Notes under the pieces: generated by a model
What the model was told of the DNA's origin: nothing
What the model saw: only the letters and a program-made list of their open reading frames with translations
Database searches by the model: none
Assembly (NCBI GenBank): GCA_001661245.1
Contig: KV454016.1
Location: forward strand, 606,648-670,647
DNA: 64,000 bases
Direction of reading: 5' to 3'
DNA from: Pachysolen tannophilus NRRL Y-2460
Taxonomy: Eukaryota > Ascomycota > Pichiomycetes > Alaninales > Pachysolenaceae
Program-made: the position numbers and the translations under genes
In this document: positions 1-11,017 of the stretch, piece by piece
How positions within the stretch are numbered: the stretch's first letter is position 1
Layout of the letters: each line of letters opens with the position of its first letter

Positions 1-783
1 GTTTTTTTTTTTTTTTTACAATTTCCAATCAATTAAATTAAATTCTATTACCTGAAAAGAAAAAATATATTTCAATGGTAATGGAACTGTAACATCAATT
101 GATTAAAAATTGTAAATTGATTGTATCTTCCTTCCATTTTCTAAAACTTTTTTTTTTTTTTATATATATACATTGCCTGATCTCCATGTTTTAACTCAAT
201 AACTCTAAGAAACTAAAAACAATTTTCATGTTTATAAAGAAAGAAAAAAAATTCTAGTTGTACATACTATTATTATCTTGTTTTCTTGAAATATAGATTT
301 AATAAGTAAAGAAGTGAAAAATTAAAAAAAAAAAGAACAAAAAAAAAAAAAAAAAATATAGAAAAACACGAATTGATAAATAAATATAAAAAGTTGTATA
401 TATAAAACAATTTAAATTAATTATTATTTGATTTTTTTTTTTTTTTTTTTTATTATTGTCAACGGCGATTTTTTTTACTACCTTTTTTTTTTTTTTTTTT
501 TTTGAAGCTTGCCAAACAAAACATACACACAACACACAACACACAACACAACACATAATACAACGCAGTATAGAATGTATATATGCACAGCATAGCACAG
601 CGTATGAGAAAATCTTAAAAAGAAAAGGGAAAAACAAAACAAGGAGATATGTGAGCGGGTGCGTGGTAGGTAAGTAAGATGACAGATTTTTTTTTTTTTG
701 TCAAGAATTATGGAACGACGGGTGGGGACATGGGATTGATACCGGGAGCATGTTACAGGATACAAGCACGGAGAAAAGTTACA

Positions 784-840
784 GGTCATAAAAGTCATAA
801 AGTCATAAAGTCATAAAAGTTATAAGTCATATAAATCATA
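784..840. repeat. Degenerate GTCATAAA-type tandem repeat
   Basis: About six imperfect copies of an 8-9 base unit resembling gtcataaa follow one another, drifting to gttataa and gtcatataa at the right end. The unit is not coding in a long frame. It looks like a decayed minisatellite. Confidence 0.7.
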
Positions 841-841
841 A

Positions 842-871
842 GGGCATGGGCATGGGCATGGGCATGGGCGC
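842..871. repeat. GGGCAT hexamer tandem repeat
   Basis: Four perfect copies of gggcat (842-865) are followed by a variant gggcgc. This GC-rich hexamer array directly abuts the GTCATAAA repeat and stands out in otherwise AT-rich DNA. Confidence 0.85.
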
Positions 872-1036
872 AGGTTAAAAAATAAATGGTAAAAGGTGCT
901 CGCTCTATTAGGCAAGAGTACTAGGCAAGAATTCGAGCGGTAAAGAGCAGGTTCTTAAATTCAAGAATAACCAAACTAAGAACAAGAACAAAAAACAAGA
1001 GCAAGAAAACGAGGGGCGCAGGGTAGCAGGGTAGAA

Positions 1037-1061
1037 AGGCAGAAGGGCAGAAGGGCAGAAG
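1037..1061. repeat. GGCAGAA(G) tandem repeat
   Basis: Three near-perfect copies of ggcagaag occur in a purine-rich stretch (about 1015-1065). It is a third short-unit array within 300 bases. Confidence 0.7.
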
Positions 1062-1298
1062 ACAAAGTAGAGAAAAAAAAAATTTTTTCTTTTCTTTTCT
1101 TTTCCTTTTTAGTTACCCGGATATTTATCTCTTTTTGTTTTTTTTTTTCTTTTTCTTTTTTTGGTGCATTGGTGCAATAGTTAAGGTAAAGGAAGCAAAG
1201 GTAAGCAAATAATACAATAATATAATTGAGCTTTAGAGCTTTAGAGCTTTATTAAAAGAAATTATGATATTGAAATTGAAATTGAAAAAAAAAAATAA

Positions 1299-1329
<31 letters not shown>

Positions 1330-1420
1330 GAGAAAGCTGATAATGAAAAAAAATAAAAGACAAGAACAAAAAAAAAGGAAAAAAAAAAATGTTTCTATCT
1401 AAATATAAAGTTTACTAATC

Positions 1421-2574
1421 TTAATCTATTTGCATAGTTTCTTCTGATGATATAATTAAAGCACCTTCCGATTGTAATTTTAATGGGTTTACTTCTCTAA
1501 TTTTTAAACCAAATCTTGTATCATTACTTAATTGTAACAATTGTAAAATAGATTCTTTGTAATCACCAGTTATTTGATGGTTAGAATGGACCCAACTTGG
1601 TTTTGAAATTTTTGATCCTCCAGTTAATCTTAAAATTTCTGGTACTTGAGATTTATTATTTAAAATAATAGTTGTTAATTCTCTAGAAACTGGAATTGGT
1701 TTTGAATTTTTCAATAAAGATTTGATCTTTAAAGATGTTAACCCTAATTTAGGTAATGGTAATTCTAATCCAGGTAATGAAGGAGTTTCTGCATCATAAC
1801 CAACTGCTCCAGTAGGATTTGCTGCATTTAATATTACTTGTAATGGAATAAATCTCAGAGCTTGAATAGGTCTTGCAACTGCTAAATGTCTATTTGTTAA
1901 TTCGCTTAATCCTAATCTTGCAGGTAAAATATCTTGTAAAATTTTTTGAAGTTGAATTTCCATTGATTCATTTACATTATCAGTTTTAGAAGATATTGGG
2001 AAATTTGATGAAGTATGAGCCAATTTAAAAGGATAAACAGATAATTGTTTATCAATCTTGGTTAATAATTTTCTAGAATTTTTCAATTTTAATTGATGAT
2101 TTATAGCAAAATCTCTAACAAATATAGAAGGTCTTGCACTCAATTCATTTTCATTATGATTTCTATCTGAATAATTATTAACAATCTGTAAAGTAACAAG
2201 ACCTGGTTCTGTTAATTCGGATATTGGTGCCATCCTAATATCAATAATGTATACTTCACCTGCTTCCACAACAAAATCATCTGTAGGTATATTACATAAA
2301 GAATCTGTAGTATCTTCAATCTTTGATTCAGTTCGTGTAATCAAATCTTTCTGTTCTTCATTGTTTGAAACTCTTGATAATAACTTCAATTCTTGATCTG
2401 CTTCAGTCCAAACAACACCTTTAAAATCTCTCTCTGCAACTAAACCTTCAGATTGACCAGCTAAGAATCTTCTGATTCTACGAACTCTCGATCCTGGCAC
2501 CACAACACAATTGAATGATTCCGCAATGCTATCAACAATTTGTCTAATTTGTGAACCCGTTATGCTATTATTAC

Positions 2575-2611
<37 letters not shown>

Positions 2612-3229
2612 GTTTTTATTGTTATTATTTATATTTTTCAATTGTTGAGGAATGTTTGCAGGTGATAATGTCAAACCTAACAAATTCACCAGAGCTTCTG
2701 TTGCAATATGAGCAGCACAAATAGCATCGGCATTAGCACCTAATAATGGTCCAGAAGGCTTCAGTTCCACCTGAGTCTTATCAACTGGAGGATAAATAAC
2801 TATAGTATGTGAAACATTTGCAGTATAACCATCAATATGACAACCTAAAGAAATAGTTACAATATCACCCGGTTCAAAGAAAATTTTTCCTTCATCATCT
2901 AACTCTGGCGCAAACCCACAAACAACATCATTGCGATCAATAGTCACCGGTTGTGATATACCTCTTTCTCTAACAGCATTTGAACCTCTCTTGTAAGAAT
3001 TTTGTAAAGCATGAGCCATATAACTATCACCCAAGACACATAACTCAGCTACCGTGTATAAAGGATGCTTCCCCAAATGATACGAATCATTTATTAAACC
3101 TACCAAATACGAGCAACAGGTCTGAGCTATTTGGCCAGATAATCTATATTTATCCAAAATCGAATCATTTAAAATATTTTTATCTTTTAATAAGAGATCA
3201 GAATCTGCTGGTCCAACCTGAAGTTCCAT
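1421..3229 (-). CDS. ARX1: Arx1-like pre-60S ribosome export factor (methionine-aminopeptidase fold)
   Basis: The 602-residue protein (starting at ATG 3229) has the methionine-aminopeptidase/Ebp1-like fold of yeast Arx1, which is close to 593 residues. Arx1 binds the nuclear pre-60S particle at the polypeptide exit tunnel and helps its export. The N-terminal third carries the family's features: a helix with CCSYLVGLIND, then the FEPGDIVTISLGCHIDGYTANV segment, where the fold is kept and enzyme activity is not expected. An Asn run near residues 200-220 (plus-strand 2570-2630) is a low-complexity insert. The C-terminal half with AVGYDAETPSLPG is also family-like. The promoter holds an A-run/T-run element near 3359-3372. 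Next on the same strand is a tRNA-Ser gene. The family call is firm; peptidase activity is not inferred. Confidence 0.88.
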
Positions 3230-3565
3230 TTTTCTTTTATTTCTTTCTTTCTTTCCTTCTTTCTCTCTCTACTTTTCACCTATATGGAATTCTAAGACCT
3301 GAATCTTTTATTCCTTCAAAACCTAGATATAAACAAACAGCAATAAGCTAAGTTATATCAAAAAAAAATTTTAAAGCAAAGTTTGATTCTATATAGGCAG
3401 TAGAATTTTTCACTTTTTTTCTTTTTTTTTTTCTTCTTCCTTTACGCACAAATAAATTTTTCACTTTTAAGATGCAAGATGAGGAAGATCCGAAAACGGT
3501 CATTTGATATTCTTAAAACTACTCTTGTTTAGAAAGAAAAAAAAAATTAGAAAATAAAAAAATAA
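3230..3565. other. ARX1 promoter region
   Basis: No gene is seen between the ARX1 start and the tRNA. It holds a pyrimidine-rich tract just upstream of ARX1 and an A-run/T-run element (about 3359-3372) resembling the ribosome-biogenesis RRPE core, without the leading TG. The Pol III terminator of the tRNA gene lies at its right end. Confidence 0.5.
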
Positions 3566-3647
3566 CGACAACGGCAGGACTCGAACCTGCGCGGGAAAAT
3601 CCCAAAAGATTTCTAATCTTTCGCCTTAACCGCTCGGCCACGTTGCC
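3566..3647 (-). tRNA. tRNA-Ser, anticodon AGA
   Basis: The reverse strand folds as a class II tRNA of 82 nt without an intron. The seven-pair acceptor stem (GGCAACG with CGUUGUC, one G-U pair) is followed by discriminator G. The anticodon arm AAAGA-UUAGAAA-UCUUU gives anticodon AGA, reading UCU and UCC after inosine change. The long variable arm GGGAUUUUCCC is typical of serine tRNAs. The internal A box (TGGCCGAGCGG) and B box (GGTTCGAGTCC) are intact. A run of seven T on the sense strand about 5 bases past the 3' end is the Pol III terminator. Confidence 0.97.
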
Positions 3648-3889
3648 TTTAATATACAAAGAGCAATGTTTGTGCTATTTTTCAGGTCATAATCATTTTA
3701 ATACGGGTATTAAAAGATTAAATAGGTTTTTCTTTTTTCTCTATACGAAAGAATGCAAATTTATAATATACTCTTGAGAACAGATAATTTATGAATTTTT
3801 CATAATTTGGACAACAATTGATAAATAAGTTTTATTTTCTTTTTTTGTTTTTTTTTTAAAGAAAGATTTCCTGAAAAGATACTATTAAT

Positions 3890-4222
3890 ATGGCTGATAA
3901 AGTTTCTGAAAGCGGTATTAATTCTTCAACTCTTGAAAAAGTTAAGTCAACAGAACAAAAACTTGTGAGTGATTCTAAGGATATTGATTCTAGCATTGAT
4001 GGTTCTATAATGGAAGGGCCCGATAAATCGGTTGAGTCAATTGGAAAGACAAAGGATGAGTTATTACAAGATATTTTATTGAAAAAATCAATGATTGATT
4101 TTTTAATCAATGATATCCAGAAAACTAAAAGATTATCAGAAAAGTTGGAAGTGGAAAATAAATATTTACAAGATTATTCAGGTAGCTTGATGGCAAGTAA
4201 TGGGATGACTGATAAAAAATGA
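3890..4222 (+). CDS. SCOC/Slo1-like short coiled-coil protein
   Basis: A 110-residue acidic protein. The N-terminal 60 residues are Ser/Asp-rich and look disordered. The C-terminal part (about 62-103) forms a predicted coiled coil and ends with LEVENKYLQDYSGSLMAS. This closely resembles the end of the short coiled-coil protein family (human SCOC, with a KSENQVLGQYIENLMSAS pattern). Human SCOC and yeast Slo1 bind the Golgi Arf-like GTPases Arl1/Arl3. A role in Golgi trafficking is therefore inferred from family membership. The ATG lies after an A/T-rich leader and the gene is transcribed away from the tRNA. The coiled-coil match is short, so assignment is moderate. Confidence 0.6.
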   Translation: MADKVSESGINSSTLEKVKSTEQKLVSDSKDIDSSIDGSIMEGPDKSVESIGKTKDELLQDILLKKSMIDFLINDIQKTKRLSEKLEVENKYLQDYSGSLMASNGMTDKK

Positions 4223-4481
4223 TAAAGAAAAAAAAAAAAAAAAGAACTTTTTTTTTTTGAATTTAAAGATCAACGAACGAACAATGAGTTTTATTGACAA
4301 TTGTTACACAAAAACCATAAATATATTCTTAAAATGCTTTACAATAACACAAAAGCAGATTGATGAGTAATTTTTTTTTTTCGTTTTATTGGAACAATTT
4401 GTTTAGAAAGTTTTTGTTTCAATATAAAATTCTGGAAGGTTGTCTTTACATCATTGTCAATTTACAAATAAGTAATTAAAA

Positions 4482-6004
4482 ATGAGCCAAAAAGTACATT
4501 TTGAAAAAATATTGAGTTTTTACGATAATTCAACTACCAATAATAATAATGGTGGTAGTAATAGTAATAACAAAAGTAATGGTTTACAATTCCCAATTCA
4601 AAATGTTCAGTTCCCAGTTAATGAGAATGAATTGATAGAACAATATAACGAAAATAAAAGTACAAGCAAATATTCAAAATCATCTCCTAATTCTGCTTAC
4701 CAGAGATTTGAAACACCAGGTTCATTTAAAGCCTATGATTTGAACAGGTTTAGCTCTGTGAAATCAGCTGGATCGCTGAAGTCAGGGAAAAGTGGTAATG
4801 TCCATCCATCTAGTGCTAGTGCTTCGAAATTTCAAATCAGCAGTGGTGGTAATAATATTAATAATAATATTATTATTAGTAACAATAATAATAATATTAA
4901 TAATAGTACTAGTAATATTAACTCCAATATTACACCTTATACTAATGGTAATTATTCCCATTATTAAGAAATATAGGTTTTCTACTTCTTTTTCATGAAT
5001 TTTGATGTACTAATTTATTAATTTTATTTACAGTGGTTATGACTAAAAGAGATCTCAATAGGCAACAAAGTTTAAATCACATGAGAAATAATTCTAGTAT
5101 TCCGGTTGATGTTAATACTAATTTGTTACAACAAAGATTTGATCATACTGATGAAATGGAAAATTTCAGTGATAACGAATTGCAAGATATTAAAAATGAG
5201 ATCAAGTTGAACAAGGCCAGATCAAAAGAGAATGAAGAATCATCATCTTCAAGATCTTCATCTCACAATCAATCAGTTATAGAACAAAGTTCTTCTGCAA
5301 TTCCATTGGCTATTTCTGCTTTGTATGCTATTGATAGTTCAGAAGATATAGTTGCTATACCTGGTCATTATTTACATTCTTCATATCAAACCGATGATCA
5401 TGATGGTTTGCATATGAATTCTTTGCAAGAAAATGATGTGGCTTCAACTTCCACTGTTAAAGTTAATTATCCTCCTCAAGGTGGGAAATTAGCTGCTAAT
5501 GATACCTTGTTGGATTTAAGCACGATAGAACCATCAAAAAATTATTCTGCACCTCCATTTTTTGATTGTATTGAACTTTCTGGTAATACTCAACAGGATG
5601 ACGAAGCTACTTTGTTTACAATTTTGGATTTTGAACTCTCGGTTAAACCTTGTATTAAATCAACTGATTCTTGGTGGTTAAAAAAATTACATAGAATTTT
5701 TAATTTTGGTGAAATGTCTTCAGCTGAAATCATTGAAAAATATCCTTGGGCCAAATTTGTTCATTATGATGAGGATAGTGTTGAGGGATCCTATTATTTA
5801 ACTGATAATAATTCACAAATACGTGAAAATTATGACATGGTTCCTGATTTTGAACCAATTAAAGTTAAAAGGAGATTAAATAGTCCATATGAGTTTATAC
5901 CGTCTGATGATTTAATTGGAACTGTTGGTACTACAAATATTCAATCTGAGGCTTTAGATATGAACGAACATTTGGAGTCAATAGAGATGAGTCGTTTTTC
6001 TTGA
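4482..6004 (+). CDS. Spliced gene of unknown function, Ser/Asn-rich protein
   Basis: Two open frames join in phase across a probable intron. Exon 1 is 4482-4947, the intron 4948-5033 (donor gtaatt, branch-like tactaat, acceptor tttacag) and exon 2 is 5034-6004. The result is 478 residues. Exon 2 alone has no ATG at its open start, and the total length is a multiple of three, both of which support splicing. The N-terminal half is rich in Asn and Ser with an Asn/Ile tract near residues 120-155. The most ordered-looking part is near residues 360-430, with TLFTILDFELSVKP, a WWLKKLHRIF segment and a KYPWAKFVHY motif. I do not recognise the family. The donor is not the usual GTAAGT, so the exact junction is less certain than the two-exon structure. 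Confidence 0.65.
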
Positions 6005-6088
6005 AGAAAAAAAGAGTAAATATAAAATTTTATTAATAAATTAAAACTTTTTTATTTTTATTTAATTATTATCATTATTATTATTAGT

Positions 6089-7420
6089 TTAGCCCAGCAA
6101 ACTAAATCTATGTAAATTATTTGACCAATCTTGAATTCCAATTTCCCCATTTAAATATTTATCTCTATTCACTTCTATATTTTTAGTAATTCCCGAACCT
6201 GACATTAAAAAAGTTGAACCATAAAGACTAGCACCCGACCATGGTCCCAAACTATGTACTAATTCAATTGGTATAGTTGTTAATTGTTGTAATTGTTTGG
6301 CAATATATGATTTAATACCTGGAATATGAGATAATCCACCAGTTATAATAATATTACCAAATAATTTTGTCCTTAAATCAATTGGTAAATTGATCAAAAT
6401 TTTATTTATAATTAAATCAATAATTGATTTTTCATTTGAATCCAAATTTGGCCAAAGATCTTGTGGTGGGAATAATAACTTTTTAACCAAATCACAACGT
6501 AATTTATTTGGAATTTTACAATTATCGGAAATTATAAAATCACCTTCAATATTTTCTTTATCATTTATATAGCAACATTTACTAATAAAATTTTCAATAA
6601 ATTCAAATAATTTATATTTATCATTAAAACTTGGTAGTTTTTCAAATCCAACAACTTGAATCAATTTTTCCAAAATCTCATAGTGCAAATATTTACCGCT
6701 TCTGTTTGTTGATTCAATATTATTATGAATTATTCTTAAATCATAAACTGGGACAATTGTTGTCAGTTCCCAACCAAGATCAATCACCAATGCATTTTGT
6801 ATACCAGCACCAATACAACACATAGTAGGCTCTGATACATATATCAATGACCTTGCATGTATATGGTTCAATAATGTATAACTTAATATATTTTTTAAAG
6901 GAATTGGTAAAAAAATATTTTCTATCAAGATAATTTTACACATTTTTGCATCAATCAATAATTCTGTTTGATAAATATCATGAAAAATTCTTTCTAATAA
7001 ATTTTCCAAAAATTTAGAATCAAAATTAGATGAGATATCATAATTCCATAACCATTGGGAGTTGATTAAATCTTTACAATAAATTGTTGATATTAATAAT
7101 TTTTCATTATTATTCTTTAATTTCGAAAATTCATCACCATGAGGATCAATTGAATGATCATTAGTAAGTATCAGTGAACCAGTTTGAGTTAATTCATTGA
7201 TTTCATCCGTAATACAGATTTCTCGATTCAAATGTTGATTCCATTTTAAATTATTTGTTTGTAAATTACATAATGGTGTAGCATCGCCTGCAAACCCCGC
7301 CTTAATAAACCTCGAACCTATTTGCAAAACCACAGGAAAATACTGATTGAGTTGTCTTTTCTGAAAATCCAGACTAAACTTCGGAACCGCCAGCTTTGAT
7401 TCTGAAGTCAACAAAGACAT
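6089..7420 (-). CDS. ARP10: Actin-related protein, Arp10-like (dynactin pointed end)
   Basis: A 443-residue protein of the actin superfamily. Phosphate-1-like VVLQIGSRFIKAGFAGD sits near residues 30-46, a phosphate-2-like ALVIDLGWELTTIVPVYD near 210-230, and the adenosine-region IIITGGLSHIPGI near 360. The C-terminal WSGASLYGS parallels the Arp10/ACTR10 W-x-GA-x-YG pattern. Arp10 caps the dynactin Arp1 filament and serves dynein-driven spindle positioning. It is much longer than S. cerevisiae Arp10 (about 284) and near the human ACTR10 length. A divergent conventional ARP cannot be excluded from reading alone. The ATG at 7420 opens after an A-rich leader. Confidence 0.7.
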   Translation of the reverse strand: MSLLTSESKLAVPKFSLDFQKRQLNQYFPVVLQIGSRFIKAGFAGDATPLCNLQTNNLKWNQHLNREICITDEINELTQTGSLILTNDHSIDPHGDEFSKLKNNNEKLLISTIYCKDLINSQWLWNYDISSNFDSKFLENLLERIFHDIYQTELLIDAKMCKIILIENIFLPIPLKNILSYTLLNHIHARSLIYVSEPTMCCIGAGIQNALVIDLGWELTTIVPVYDLRIIHNNIESTNRSGKYLHYEILEKLIQVVGFEKLPSFNDKYKLFEFIENFISKCCYINDKENIEGDFIISDNCKIPNKLRCDLVKKLLFPPQDLWPNLDSNEKSIIDLIINKILINLPIDLRTKLFGNIIITGGLSHIPGIKSYIAKQLQQLTTIPIELVHSLGPWSGASLYGSTFLMSGSGITKNIEVNRDKYLNGEIGIQDWSNNLHRFSLLG

Positions 7421-10145
7421 CTAAATTTTTTTAAAAACAAAAACCAAAAAAAAAAAGAAAAAAAAATAAATGTAATATTATTTCTTTTATTTACTTTATT
7501 TATTTTTCCTCAAAATAAAAGTTGAGTAATAGTAATAGTAATAGTAGTAGTAGTAGTACCTCATTTACCACTTTTGTATTATTTATTTTTTATACAACAG
7601 CGGTTTCTTTCATGTTATATGTTTCTTTCCATATTATGTTTTCTTTATGTTACCTTTATTGATAACAGAGAATTAGTTGATGATGAGACAAGAGAAGCAC
7701 AACTCTGTAGTGTTCTAACGAACATCCATTGTTCCATTGATGCCAAACTCTGCTTGAGGAAGACTGTCTATATATTTTATTTTTTTTTAAAAAAAAGAAT
7801 TCTTCTCTTTTTTTGCTGAAATTCCCGGTTGCCCATTGGCGCTTAGCTTTGATGAAGATACAGCTACAGCTTACGTCTTTTCACATGTACCGTATAGAGT
7901 AGATCAGTTGCCGAATCAGGAAGCATCCATATTGATGTTGTATCTATCTGGTTTCATTATAGAACGCGGGACAAAACTTTAAAATTAATTTAAGTTGACT
8001 AGTAAAAATACGGTTGAATAAAAAAAATTAGGAAATCAACTTACAAAAAATCATTTTAACTCAACGGCGATAACGTATAATTAATAACTAAACCTCGGAA
8101 TAAAAGAGATCTACAAAACTACAAAAAAAAAAATTAAACTAATTCTGATGATATCTGGGACTTGGACTTTAAATTTTCAAAAATTGTTAAAACAAAAAGA
8201 AAAAAAAATTTAGCTTTTTTTTTTTTTTTTGCTTTGTTATGTTTTGTACATTTTTATTTTTTTGTTTTTTTTTTTTCTTACATGCTTTATTTGATGTATG
8301 GATGAGAGACAATTTGAAAGACATTACATGAAAAACTTAGTCCCCTCTGTGAGACCAAGAAAAAAAAACCCAAAAAAACAAGAAAAAAAGGCGATTACGA
8401 CTGCATATATTATTGTATTGTATTATATTATATTGCATCCAATAGTGTTATTCAGTAATTCTGTCATTTTAATCAGAGATAGTTTCCCAAGTAATTTTTT
8501 TTTTTTTTGTTTTTTGTTTTGTTTTTGTTTTTGTTTTCTTTTTTGTTGTATTGCTGTATTGCTGTATTGTTTGTGTATTTGCCTCTTTTTAACAATAAAA
8601 TAAGATGTAGAATTAAGTTAGTTTCATGTGGCGGTGGTGGTTGTTGCTGCGGAATGGTGCCTCATGATGAAAACAAAAAGATACAAGAATGTCTCATTTC
8701 GAATCTTACGTCTCATATTTAAATAGAGATATGCCCTTGGGTATGTTTGAAAAAAAAATTTAAAGTTTATTGTTTTTTTTTTTTATTTCTTTTCTTTATT
8801 TATGGTTGAACAATCAATCAATTAAAAGATTTATTTATTTATTTTTAATAATAATAAATTTAACTCAAGATTGTTGCACACCTTTATTTTTGTGTCTTTT
8901 TTTTTTAATAAAAAAAAAAATTTTTTGATGCGCCGATTAAGAAAACATATAGGGAATGCACAAGATATAATGCAAAATTAGGCAATCTAACGTCAAGTTT
9001 GTATCGACATGCATGATAACCAACATCCGGAAAACCACAACTTGACCAATGGTCAAATTGGTTTCTTTTTTCTTTTCTTTTTAAAATACAGTTTAAAGCT
9101 CATAATAATGATAATGCAAAAATTATTCTTTATATTGAATAGTAATACCTCCTGGTTATTTTTTGATCTTGTTCCCATTCATTTAGTTTATTGTGAAAAA
9201 ATTGCTGATCGTTTATCTAACATTGAATCCCACCTCTCACCCCCCTCCCTTTTCATTCTCTTATTTTTTTTTTTCGATTCGCAAAAAACTGCAGAATCTC
9301 TCAGAAATTGAATACAGTTTAATGCATAAACGTTAGAGCTAAATAATTTTCACGCATATTGTTCCTCTAACTAATTTAATAATTTTTCATATTATCAAAC
9401 TAAAAAAAAAAAAACAAAAAGTTCAAAAGTTTTAATCTCTGTATATACATATATATATAATGGAGTAGCCCAGGAAAAAAGTACTATGAAAAAAAATAAT
9501 ATATATACATATATATATATTATTTTGAAAAGAAAAAAAAATTAACAAACTTCTTACAAGAAAATCATTTGAGTATATCATCTGAATATCAATTTGAATT
9601 GAAAACTTAAAATGTTAATTTTTTCACTTCACCACTGAAACAATCTTCATATTGCTGTGTTTTCTTGAAAAATAAATCAAAAGAAAATTTATTTTATTTT
9701 AATTTTTTTTTTTCTTGGGTATTTGATTTTTGATTTTCCGCTATCACTATTATTAGTACCTGAAAGCAGCAGCACTCAACTAATTAGCCTAAACAGTTAC
9801 ATTAATATCCACTATACACCTCACTATTTACAAACTTTTATTTTTTGGCTTTTTTTATTTTTTTTTACTTTTTCTCGCTCATTATATCATTGTCTCATTC
9901 TTTGCAGCCGTTTTTAAATTTTTCGAGTTTCTCCCTGCAAGACAGATAAGATACATTATTACCAATTTTTTAAAAATCTTGATTTTATTAAAGATAAAGA
10001 ATTCTATATATTCATATATATGATTTGGTGTTAGAGCTGTATATTGATTGTTACTGATTTTTTATTTGAAAAAAAATACTATTCAAGAACGAAAAAAAAA
10101 AGCCAAAAATCGAGAAAGAAAAAAAAAAATTTTTGATTGTGCTGC
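7421..10145. other. 2.7-kb gene-free intergenic desert
   Basis: I see no conserved coding frame on either strand. Open frames at 7574-7819, 8298-8722, 9009-9311 and 9723-9917 give only Phe/Leu/Ile-rich products dictated by T-rich DNA. Contents include long poly-T tracts, a (TAG)n-like run near 7525-7556 and TA-rich near-palindromes at about 9445-9525. The length is unusual for this otherwise compact window. It may hold long promoters for the two divergent flanking genes or a noncoding RNA. Confidence 0.5.
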
Positions 10146-10742
10146 ATGTCTACCACTATCAGAACAACAGAGATGTCTACAATCAATTGTAAACCTTTCA
10201 AAGAAGCTAGCTTATCAATTATTGCGGATGGCTCTACCAGTGCTGGTGAGGAATTACAGGAGACTGAAGAGTGTATTTCGTTGAGTAGTGACTCTTCAGA
10301 TGAGGAGAGTAGGGTGCTGGAAACCGTGGAAGAGATACAGGAACTGGAAAATTCTGATGATTCAGAGGAACCACAAGAAATTCATTCTCGATCAGAGCGG
10401 CCACCATTAAGCATACCTAAATCACATATGATAGCAGCATCTTCAAATCCAAGGAGAACTCTGTTGCTTTCCCCTTATATATTGCAAAATCAACTTGGAT
10501 CAAGATTTCCATATCACTCAATACATGGAATACACCAAAGACAAAATTTGAATTGTACTCCTTATTATTATCATGGACCAGCAAGATGTGGTATGAATTC
10601 ACCTTATTTACAACCTCCAAACAATTTTTTGTCTTCCTCTTTATCATCATCATCATCAACATCATCACAACAAAAAGATTCTCTGGATCTGGGTATTCAG
10701 CCAGTCTCATCTTTTTTCAAGAAAACTTGTTACAAGTGTTGA
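10146..10742 (+). CDS. N-terminal half of a Gis2/CNBP-like zinc-knuckle protein, ending inside the first knuckle
   Basis: The open frame begins at ATG 10146 and encodes 198 residues. It contains an acidic Ser/Glu/Asp-rich segment (about residues 35-85), a Tyr/His/Pro region and a Ser-rich run (about 160-178). The last residues are KKTCYKC, exactly the first half of a CCHC zinc knuckle, and the stop follows at once. The missing continuation (GNLGHYAENC and two more knuckles) starts at 11834 on the opposite strand. Joining 10738 to 11834 is in frame and would give 469 residues. I infer that a segment about 10739-11834 is inverted, in the genome or in the assembly. The alternative is a separate gene of unknown function. 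Confidence 0.6.
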   Translation: MSTTIRTTEMSTINCKPFKEASLSIIADGSTSAGEELQETEECISLSSDSSDEESRVLETVEEIQELENSDDSEEPQEIHSRSERPPLSIPKSHMIAASSNPRRTLLLSPYILQNQLGSRFPYHSIHGIHQRQNLNCTPYYYHGPARCGMNSPYLQPPNNFLSSSLSSSSSTSSQQKDSLDLGIQPVSSFFKKTCYKC

Positions 10743-11017
10743 ATCGAATAGAATAGAGTTATCGTAAACATCTGAAACTTGGATTAAGTATTTACAGTTG
10801 AAAGTTTATATCAGTAAATTTAAAAACCACTGCATTTTTTTTTTTCTTTTTTTTTCTTGGCTTTCATCTCACGGACTAGAATTTGTCTTTTTCTTTCTAG
10901 TATCAAAGAGTGGGAAGTGATATCTTTTTATTAAAGCCTCTCAAACTGTTATTGATAATAAGTATAGTGATTTAAAATTAAGAAAGCAATGATAGCTTTT
11001 GAAGTATTTTTCATAAA
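10743..11017. other. Spacer between the two opposed zinc-knuckle gene halves
   Basis: No gene is seen. If the inversion reading is right, this is the 3' flank of the zinc-knuckle gene in reversed orientation. It contains T-rich tracts that would be A-rich in that orientation. Confidence 0.4.

Larger units (their letters stand above)
1..1420. other. Gene-free, repeat-rich region downstream of ARX1
   Basis: No credible gene is seen. The stretch is made of poly-A/poly-T runs, a CACAA-rich tract (about 520-560) and several short tandem repeats listed separately. The open frames that cross 299-798 encode only Lys/Phe/Cys runs that come from homopolymers and CACAA repeats, so I do not call them. 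It serves at least as the 3' flank of ARX1. Confidence 0.6.

Noticed and set aside
299-798. Three overlapping open frames of 73-112 codons near the left end
   Set aside because: They consist of Lys, Phe and Cys/Val runs made by poly-A/T and CACAA repeats, lie on both strands at once, and resemble no family.
9445-9525. TA-rich near-palindrome taken as a centromere or hairpin element
   Set aside because: Such TA runs occur many times in this window by composition alone and carry no further signature.
7574-9917. Several open frames of 64-101 codons in the desert
   Set aside because: Products are Phe/Leu/Tyr-rich, follow T-tracts, and have no conserved motif or upstream gene context.
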